A stretch of 52,269 nt of DNA from NCBI GenBank assembly GCA_016932915.1, contig JAFGBY010000112.1, positions 1 to 52,269 on the forward strand. The letters are read 5' to 3'. The position numbers were made by a program, and so were the translations under genes. The notes below the pieces were generated by a model. It saw only the letters and a list, made by a program, of their open reading frames with translations, made no database searches and had not been told where the DNA came from. Below are positions 46,778 to 52,269 of this stretch, piece by piece (the stretch's first letter is position 1; each line of letters begins with the position of its first letter). This stretch comes from Acidobacteriota bacterium. Lineage in GTDB: Bacteria; Acidobacteriota; DATKUA01; JAFGBY01.

Positions 46778-47424
46778 TTTTCCCTCATTGCACTGATTGT
46801 TGTATTCGGGTTTTCGGTTTTAAAGATACCTGATCCTGATACAATCATCGTTGCCCCGGCATTATAAACAATATCGATATTATCCAGTGTTACTCCACCG
46901 TCGATTTCAATAATTACCTCTGGCTTTAATCTTTCAGTCATTTTTACAAGAGCTTCAATTTTCCTCAGAGAATTAGGAATGAATTTCTGTCCTCCGAAAC
47001 CGGGGTTAACAGACATGAGAAGAATATAATCCAGGTATTCAATAGCATATTCTATTGTTTCCAGAGCCGTGGCCGGATTGAGTACAACCCCGGCCTTTGC
47101 ACCTCTTTCTTTTATTCGAGTGAGCGATCGCTGTAGGTGAATGGAAGCTTCCTGATGAATTGATAGCCAATCCGCACCAGCATCAATAAAAGCGTCAATA
47201 TATTTTTCCGGTTCTACTATCATCAAGTGCACATCAAGAGGTTTATCGGATATTTTTTTTAATGTCTTCACTATAAGTGGGCCGTATGTAATATTGGGGA
47301 CGAAACGCCCGTCCATCACGTCGACATGTAATAAATCCGCCTCCGATATTTTTTCTAAAGAAGCAGTGAGGTTTGCAAAATCTGCTGACAGGATTGATGG
47401 TGCAATTAATAATTCTTTGCTCAT
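46765..47424 (-). CDS. rpe: ribulose-phosphate 3-epimerase
   Basis: Rpe interconverts ribulose-5-phosphate and xylulose-5-phosphate in the pentose phosphate pathway. The 219-residue TIM barrel has IAPSILSADFANL at the N-terminus, the metal-site HVDVMDGRFVPNITYG, MSVNPGFGGQKFIPNS and EIDGGVTLDNI. The length is normal. It begins 1 base after the PASTA gene, a pairing also seen in other diderm lineages. Confidence 0.96.
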   Translation of the reverse strand: MSKELLIAPSILSADFANLTASLEKISEADLLHVDVMDGRFVPNITYGPLIVKTLKKISDKPLDVHLMIVEPEKYIDAFIDAGADWLSIHQEASIHLQRSLTRIKERGAKAGVVLNPATALETIEYAIEYLDYILLMSVNPGFGGQKFIPNSLRKIEALVKMTERLKPEVIIEIDGGVTLDNIDIVYNAGATMIVSGSGIFKTENPNTTISAMREKCRT

Positions 47425-47425
47425 T

Positions 47426-48289
47426 TTATTCGCTGACCCATAGATTAATAATGTCAGTTTTACTTACCGAGTAACCAGCTTTTGGAAATTGCATTATTAT
47501 TGTATCTTTTTTTGCTCCTGGATAATACCTGTGGAATGTATTGCCTATCCGGAATCCGTTTGCGCTTAGCTGGTTTGTTACCATGTCGTAATCCTTACCG
47601 ATCAGATCCGGCATGACAAAAAACTTTTCCCCAGGTCCAAGAGACACAAGAATGTTTACCCGGCTTCCCCTGATTAACTCGCTGCCCTGGGCAGGTTCCT
47701 GGGCGATTATATTGTTCATCACGACAAATTCACTATGAACCTGTGATATCATATGCAGGTTTAGTCCTCGGTCAGAGAAGACAGCGGAAGCGTTTCTTGC
47801 GCTCTGACCTATCATCGACGGTACGGTTATCAATCTTGTTCCAGCGCTAAGGACAACTTTTACCGAATTGTTTCGTTTAACCGAAGTCCCGGACTCAGGC
47901 TGCTGTTGAATGATTTTTCCTTCTTCGATTCCTTTGGAATATTGTCTTTTTTCATCTATTTTAAGTTTGAGGTCAAGCTCCGTGAGGACTTCCACAGCTT
48001 CAGTCGTTGTCATCCCTTCGAGGTCCGGTATCCTGACTTCTTCTCCCTTGATTGTCATAACCATAGTAATATATGCAGCAATAGATGTCACAAGTATCAG
48101 CCCGAAGAGTATGGCAGTAGTCGATATCAGGCGCCATAACCATTTCCGTTTCTGAAGTTTGATAAGAAATCCGGGTTTCTTTGAGCCGAACACCGTTTCT
48201 TCGCTGTCACGGTGTCTCAGGGAACGGATAAAATGTTTTATCTTTTGAATTATATTTCCAAAACTTATCGGAAGCTTAACCCTGATCAA
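47426..48289 (-). CDS. membrane-anchored protein with three PASTA domains, no kinase domain
   Basis: A 287-residue protein with a basic cytoplasmic N-terminus (about 50 residues), one membrane helix (about 53-77) and three PASTA repeats outside: about 85-150 (IPDLEGMTTTEA), 153-220 (VPSMIGQSARNA) and 223-287 (MPDLIGKDYDMV). PASTA domains bind peptidoglycan fragments. There is no kinase or transpeptidase part, so this is not PknB or PBP2x. It heads the operon with rpe, bamD and mltG and probably senses or supports cell-wall work. Confidence 0.9.
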   Translation of the reverse strand: MIRVKLPISFGNIIQKIKHFIRSLRHRDSEETVFGSKKPGFLIKLQKRKWLWRLISTTAILFGLILVTSIAAYITMVMTIKGEEVRIPDLEGMTTTEAVEVLTELDLKLKIDEKRQYSKGIEEGKIIQQQPESGTSVKRNNSVKVVLSAGTRLITVPSMIGQSARNASAVFSDRGLNLHMISQVHSEFVVMNNIIAQEPAQGSELIRGSRVNILVSLGPGEKFFVMPDLIGKDYDMVTNQLSANGFRIGNTFHRYYPGAKKDTIIMQFPKAGYSVSKTDIINLWVSE

Positions 48290-48327
48290 TTTTAACTCCT
48301 TTTAAGAAAGAAAAGATTATCATAGTG

Positions 48328-48347
48328 ACTGTTTGCATGCAAACAGT
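48328..48347. promoter_or_regulatory. perfect 20-bp palindrome upstream of the PASTA-rpe operon
   Basis: ACTGTTTGCA followed directly by its exact reverse complement, with no loop. It lies in the 114-base gap between the receiver-PAS gene and the PASTA gene, about 38 bases upstream of the PASTA start. This is the form of a dyad operator for a homodimeric regulator. No T-run follows, so a terminator is less likely. Confidence 0.5.
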
Positions 48348-48403
48348 TTGGATGTATCATGGTCTTGAGTATGGTAATTAATTCGGATTATTAATAATGA
48401 GAT

Positions 48404-49210
48404 TTAATGGAGAGTTTCATCGGATTTTAGTAAGGGAAGCATTGATGGATCGATAACCAGGATGATCGACCCGAGTATCTTTCCAAGTTCATCTGTAAAC
48501 GGTACGATTCTTGATGGAATTTTAAGCTGCCGGATATTCCCTGAAGGTGCTTGAAAGCTTATAAATGTATTAACAGGTGATGCTCCGGTAAGTGATTTTT
48601 CTAATTTACTCTTAAGATCACCATCAGGGACTTCTAAAATTTCCCAGGCAAATTTACCAATTGCCATCTCATCTTTGATGCCGCAGATTTTTTGAATCTG
48701 TTTGCTCCACATCAGAATTCTGCCGGTATCATCAATAACACAAAATCCTTCAAACATATTCGATACGATGTTGTTATTGAAGCTTTTAGTGTATTCAAGG
48801 TCTTTGAATGTATCGAACTTCCTGACGGAGTTTTTAACGGCGTTAATTAATTTTGTAAAATAAGCAAAACCAACATCTTTAGTGAAATAATCATCAACAC
48901 CGTTTAAAAATGCTTCTCTGGCAAGTTCCTCATTACCTTGACCGGTAAGAAAAATGAAAGGTTTATGGACTCCACGCCTTCTGAGTTCCTTAAAAAATTC
49001 AAGGCCATTCATACCGGGACTCATTTCATAATCCGATACGATACAATCGACTTCCAGTTTTGGTAGTGTTTCGAGCGCTCCTTCTGCAGAGCTGGCTATT
49101 ATCACCATCAAACTTGGATCTTCCGATTCAAGTTTACTTTTGGTAAGAAAAAGATGATCTTCAGAATCATCCACAAGCAGAAGGTTTAATTTTGATTTTT
49201 GTGATGACAT
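48404..49210 (-). CDS. receiver-PAS protein without an output domain
   Basis: A 268-residue two-component protein. The receiver domain (about 8-125) is complete: the acidic pair in VDDSED, phospho-acceptor Asp in VSDYEM, FLTGQG and TKD. A PAS domain follows (about 140-255; NMFEGFCVIDDTGRILMW ... KICGI). There is no histidine kinase, GGDEF or DNA-binding domain, so it acts through another partner. A good minus-strand promoter lies upstream, and it is probably its own transcription unit. Confidence 0.88.
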   Translation of the reverse strand: MSSQKSKLNLLLVDDSEDHLFLTKSKLESEDPSLMVIIASSAEGALETLPKLEVDCIVSDYEMSPGMNGLEFFKELRRRGVHKPFIFLTGQGNEELAREAFLNGVDDYFTKDVGFAYFTKLINAVKNSVRKFDTFKDLEYTKSFNNNIVSNMFEGFCVIDDTGRILMWSKQIQKICGIKDEMAIGKFAWEILEVPDGDLKSKLEKSLTGASPVNTFISFQAPSGNIRQLKIPSRIVPFTDELGKILGSIILVIDPSMLPLLKSDETLH

Positions 49211-49269
49211 CTTTACTATATTTTCACTACCTAGTATTTATGAATAATACCACCTCACCGGCTAGTAAT

Positions 49270-49298
49270 ATTATAGAACCCTGGTTGGCCTTTTTCAA
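49270..49298 (-). promoter_or_regulatory. sigma70-type promoter for the receiver-PAS gene
   Basis: On the minus strand, TTGAAA (5 of 6) and perfect TATAAT are separated by 17 nt. The start point would be near 49263, about 53 nt before the ATG. One of the best promoters in the window. Confidence 0.6.
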
Positions 49299-49348
49299 GT
49301 TTTATATAAAAGTTATCTTTAAGTAATAATTCTTTAAAACAAACAACA

Positions 49349-49377
49349 TTGCATATTTATTGTTGTGGTTATATAAT
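49349..49377 (+). promoter_or_regulatory. candidate promoter for the exported hypothetical protein
   Basis: Perfect TATAAT 17 nt after TTGCAT (3 of 6), with the start near 49384, about 41 bases before the ATG. It is divergent from the receiver-PAS promoter. Confidence 0.45.
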
Positions 49378-49424
49378 TGATATAAGTATATTACTTCAAA
49401 ACTAAAATAAGATTGGAGGTAAAA

Positions 49425-49928
49425 ATGATACGCGCGAACGTCTTCTGGTGTTTGTTACTCTGTGTCCTGACATTAATTCTCAGCCTGCAATTCATTATAC
49501 CGCAGGAACGCGAAACAGCGATAATCCAGATGACCGAATTAGTAAAACTTTTCAATTTATTGAGTAATCTGGAATTATCTATTGCCAAGCATGAATGGAG
49601 TATAATTTTTTCAGCATTTCTGGATCCTGCATATGCTGAAACATTAAAAGCCGGTAATAAATGGCAAGATCTGGAATGGGTTTCAAAGGCATTTTATCCG
49701 GAATTTGCTCCGGCCACTCCAGATGAATCACAGAAAAGAGCAAATAGTATTACAACTCTTAAGCATTTTTTATCCGATGTGAAAATCTATAAACAGGATG
49801 GTTGCGATTTTTACGTTATATTATCAGGTATCCGGACGATTGAATTTGACCTGGGTAAAAAATATATTCCTTTTGAAACAGCCTTTTGCTTGAAAAATAA
49901 TAACTGGCTGATACAGATACCTCAATAG
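49425..49928 (+). CDS. exported or membrane-anchored protein of unknown function
   Basis: I do not recognise this 167-residue protein. A hydrophobic signal or anchor covers about residues 6-24; the rest is soluble and ends in an aromatic/hydrophobic strand motif (NNNWLIQIP), similar to the last strand of NTF2-like or SnoaL-like folds, which is speculation. ATG 49425 is chosen because TTGGAGGT is 4 nt upstream; a TTG at 49413 overlaps that site. It is monocistronic between two divergent or separate units. Confidence 0.6.
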   Translation: MIRANVFWCLLLCVLTLILSLQFIIPQERETAIIQMTELVKLFNLLSNLELSIAKHEWSIIFSAFLDPAYAETLKAGNKWQDLEWVSKAFYPEFAPATPDESQKRANSITTLKHFLSDVKIYKQDGCDFYVILSGIRTIEFDLGKKYIPFETAFCLKNNNWLIQIPQ

Positions 49929-50033
49929 ATATTTAATGAATTCAATCTAATCCCCAGTAATAGAATAAAATTCGTTCTTGGCAATATGTGCGCCGGGTAA
50001 TATAATTATGCCCCTGGAAGGGAATAAATTGTT

Positions 50034-51311
50034 ATGTTAAGTATCGGATACATTCGTGAAAATGAAGACGAAATAAGGAAGATGTTGGCGAACAGGTCCA
50101 ATAATGCCGACCTGGATAAATTAATTGAACTTGATGAAAAGAGAAGGATCTTTACTCAGGAGATAGATGATTTTCGCCATGAAAGAAAAGAACTCTCAAA
50201 ACAGATAGGCCTATTAAAGAAGAATGGCGAAGATGCTGAAAAAGAGATGGAAAAGGCGGCAGAGCTGAACAATGAACTTGCCAGCCTTGAAGAAAAGCAG
50301 AGAGAGACAGACGAAGAATATCAGAATCTTATTCTGACCTTCCCGAATATACCGGATGAAAGCGTCCCTATTGGGAAAGATGATTCATTTAACAGGGAAG
50401 AAAAAAAGTGGGGTGTCAAACCGGAATTTACTTTCGAGGTCAAATCTCATGATGCCCTGGCAGAAAAACTTGGGATTATAGATTTTAACAGGGCTACAAA
50501 GATTGCAGGCAGCAGGTTTGCCACGATGGTCGGAACCGGCGCCAAGCTGGAACGGGCATTGATTAATTTCATGCTGGATGTACACACACACGAACATAAC
50601 TACACTGAGATTATGCCACCGGTAATTGTTAACAGTAAGAGCCTGACCGGCACAGGCCAGCTTCCCAAGTTCGAGGAAGACCTTTTTAAACTGAATTACA
50701 GGGATTATTATCTTATCCCTACAGCTGAAGTGCCGGTGACCAATCATTTCGCGGATGAAATTTTATCTGAAGACGATCTGCCGGTTAAATTTGTAGCTTA
50801 TACACCTTGCTTCCGGAGTGAGGCCGGTTCCTACGGGCAAGATACAAAGGGATTGATAAGGCAGCATCAGTTTAACAAGGTAGAGCTGGTCAAATTTGCG
50901 CATCCCGATAAATCCTGGCAGGAGCTGGAAGCACTGCTAGCGGATGCCGAAGAGATTCTACAGGAACTCGGCCTGCACTACCGTGTGGTTACATTATCGA
51001 CAGGCGATATGGGATTTGCCTCTGCGAAGACGTATGATATCGAGGTTTGGTTACCTTCGTTTAATACTTACCGCGAGATCAGCTCCTGTTCGAATTTTAC
51101 CGATTTTCAGGCGCGCCGGGCATCGATAAGGTATAAAGATAAATCAACGGGGAAGAACAATTTCGTCCACACATTAAACGGATCCGGATTAGCGGTCGGT
51201 CGGACTGTTGTTGCAATTCTTGAAAATTATCAGCAGGAAGACGGTACTGTCATTGTACCGGAAGTACTCCGGCCTTATATGGGCGGAATGGATAAAATTT
51301 CACCGGAATAA
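50034..51311 (+). CDS. serS: seryl-tRNA synthetase
   Basis: SerS charges tRNA-Ser. The 425 residues have the family length: an N-terminal antiparallel coiled-coil arm (about 30-105) that grips the long variable arm of the tRNA, then the class II catalytic core. Motif 2 is [22 protein letters not shown] and motif 3 [16 protein letters not shown] (each in two parts here). The start ATG follows GGAAGGGA by about 10 nt. It is 4 bases before murB. Confidence 0.97.
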   Translation: MLSIGYIRENEDEIRKMLANRSNNADLDKLIELDEKRRIFTQEIDDFRHERKELSKQIGLLKKNGEDAEKEMEKAAELNNELASLEEKQRETDEEYQNLILTFPNIPDESVPIGKDDSFNREEKKWGVKPEFTFEVKSHDALAEKLGIIDFNRATKIAGSRFATMVGTGAKLERALINFMLDVHTHEHNYTEIMPPVIVNSKSLTGTGQLPKFEEDLFKLNYRDYYLIPTAEVPVTNHFADEILSEDDLPVKFVAYTPCFRSEAGSYGQDTKGLIRQHQFNKVELVKFAHPDKSWQELEALLADAEEILQELGLHYRVVTLSTGDMGFASAKTYDIEVWLPSFNTYREISSCSNFTDFQARRASIRYKDKSTGKNNFVHTLNGSGLAVGRTVVAILENYQQEDGTVIVPEVLRPYMGGMDKISPE

Positions 51312-51315
51312 GAAT

Positions 51316-52218
51316 ATGGACGCAAGCGCATTATCCTCAATACCAGGGGTAAAACCTGATATACAGCTTCGCGATTATTCCTGGTTCAGGATAGGGGGTA
51401 AGGCAGATTATTTTTATACAGCCCGGAATATTGATAGCTTAAGGGAAGTACTCGGTGCCGCCTATTCATTAAAAGTCCCTTGTTTTTTCCTTGGAGGCGG
51501 TAGTAATATTCTATTCAGCGATAAAGGCTTCAGGGGGCTTGTCATCAAGAATGAATTGAAGGGACAATCTTTCGATGGGCAGACGCTTATCGCCCAGAGC
51601 GGGAATGACCTTGGTGCCCTTATAAAAGCTGGGATAGAAAATAAACTTGGTGGCTGGGAAGGGTTATATGGTATTCCCGGGACGCTTGGCGGAGCTGTAA
51701 GGGGAAATGTAGGAGCATACGGGCATGAGATCTCACAGGATATCCGTTCCGTGGTTTACCTGGATAACGACTTGAATGAAAAAAAGGCCAGTGTGGAAGA
51801 TCTCAGATTCAGATACCGGTATTCGTTTTTTAAAGAAAATGGTTTTTTTATTCTAAGTGCCACACTGCATCTTGAGGAAGTTGATGCAGAAACATCAAGA
51901 GAAAAAATTAACGAACTTCTTTCAATCAGGAACAGCAGACATCCATCACGGCTTACCGCAGGATGTTTCTTTCAGAATCCAAAGGAATACGGAGTCCCAG
52001 CAGCGCGTTTAATCGAAGAGGCAGGGCTGAAAGGTAAAACAATCGGCGGCGCAAGTATTTCCGATAAACATTCGAATTTTATAATTAATTCCGGTAATGC
52101 AAGCGCGGAGGATGTTTTGAGATTGGCTGATTTCATCAAAGAAGAAGTTTTTAAGAAGAACGGTGTACTTTTAAAAGAAGAAGTACAGGTTGTACCGGAA
52201 GTTCCCACCATTAATTGA
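51316..52218 (+). CDS. murB: UDP-N-acetylenolpyruvoylglucosamine reductase
   Basis: MurB reduces UDP-GlcNAc-enolpyruvate to UDP-MurNAc, the second committed step of peptidoglycan synthesis. From ATG 51316, 4 bases after serS, the 300 residues fit the type II form. FAD-binding motifs are SWFRIGGKADYF, FFLGGGSNILFSDKG and GIPGTLGGAVRGNVGAYG. The proton-donor motif, normally GSxFKNP with serine, reads AGCFFQNP with Cys217; Cys variants exist in the family, so it should still be active. A longer frame from 51208 overlaps serS and is not supported. Confidence 0.95.
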   Translation: MDASALSSIPGVKPDIQLRDYSWFRIGGKADYFYTARNIDSLREVLGAAYSLKVPCFFLGGGSNILFSDKGFRGLVIKNELKGQSFDGQTLIAQSGNDLGALIKAGIENKLGGWEGLYGIPGTLGGAVRGNVGAYGHEISQDIRSVVYLDNDLNEKKASVEDLRFRYRYSFFKENGFFILSATLHLEEVDAETSREKINELLSIRNSRHPSRLTAGCFFQNPKEYGVPAARLIEEAGLKGKTIGGASISDKHSNFIINSGNASAEDVLRLADFIKEEVFKKNGVLLKEEVQVVPEVPTIN

Positions 52219-52263
52219 CTCCGGTTGTGTAAGTATTCAAAATATATTGCCAAAGGGCGGAAA

Positions 52264-52269
52264 ATGATA
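52264..52269 (+). CDS. possible start of the next gene, cut by the window end
   Basis: ATG ATA follows GGGCGG after a 3-4 base gap, 45 bases after the murB stop. Only two codons are visible, so no product can be given. Confidence 0.25.

Noticed and set aside
52219-52269. RNA gene at the window end
   Set aside because: Only a ribosome-site-like GGGCGG before an ATG is visible.

Overview
The window is a gene-dense piece of a bacterial chromosome of moderate to low GC. It comes from a diderm (Gram-negative type) cell: it encodes a BamD-like lipoprotein, a PpiD/SurA-type foldase, two RND permeases with a membrane-fusion protein, several lipoproteins and a MltG transglycosylase. There are no phage, transposase, CRISPR, tRNA or rRNA genes. 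Gene content (tig-clpP-clpX-lon-engB, rho-rpmE-DUF1385-prfA-prmC, PASTA protein-rpe, Tricorn-like protease, double-domain ThyX, class II photolyase) fits an uncultured lineage near the FCB superphylum or Deltaproteobacteria/Nitrospirae-like groups. That placement is inference and cannot be settled from sequence reading alone.

Layout. 1-8.5 kb is a protein-quality-control block: a PpiD-like foldase on the minus strand, divergent from trigger factor, a ClpP-family protein, ClpX, Lon and the ribosome-assembly GTPase EngB. 8.5-13.2 kb is a transcription and translation block: Rho, L31, DUF1385 protein, RF1 and its methylase PrmC. Next come TspO and, on the minus strand, a class II photolyase at the end of an operon of four related exported proteins in order B-A-B-A (15.1-19.6 kb). 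19.7-24.5 kb holds a YigZ/IMPACT protein, a DUF4097-type beta-repeat lipoprotein and two glycosyltransferases. 24.6-32.3 kb is an RND system with two different permeases and one adaptor. 32.4-34.4 kb has a peroxiredoxin-thioredoxin pair, a repeat-rich gap and a MntP-like pump. 34.5-42.5 kb (minus) has a secreted Tricorn-type protease, ThyX, a Crp/Fnr regulator, ThiD, ThiC and a small membrane protein. 42.6-48.3 kb is an eight-gene minus-strand operon (PASTA protein, rpe, thioesterase, sugar-nucleotide epimerase, BamD-like, RuvX, MltG, Nudix). The end holds an orphan receiver-PAS protein, an unknown exported protein, SerS and MurB.

Two observations stand out. First, the ClpP-family protein in the canonical tig-clpP-clpX locus has lost all three catalytic triad residues (Ser98 to Glu, His123 to Tyr, Asp172 to Gln in standard numbering), while the neighbouring ClpX keeps its ClpP-docking loop. 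It therefore looks like a ClpR-type structural or regulatory subunit. Second, the four-gene B-A-B-A operon is a duplicated two-gene cassette (exported protein plus lipoprotein) whose two partners are themselves distantly homologous. I do not recognise the family. Further points of interest are a ThyX with two domains and complementary half-signatures, a large membrane-like insertion in one RND permease, and a gap with several palindromic or REP-like elements.
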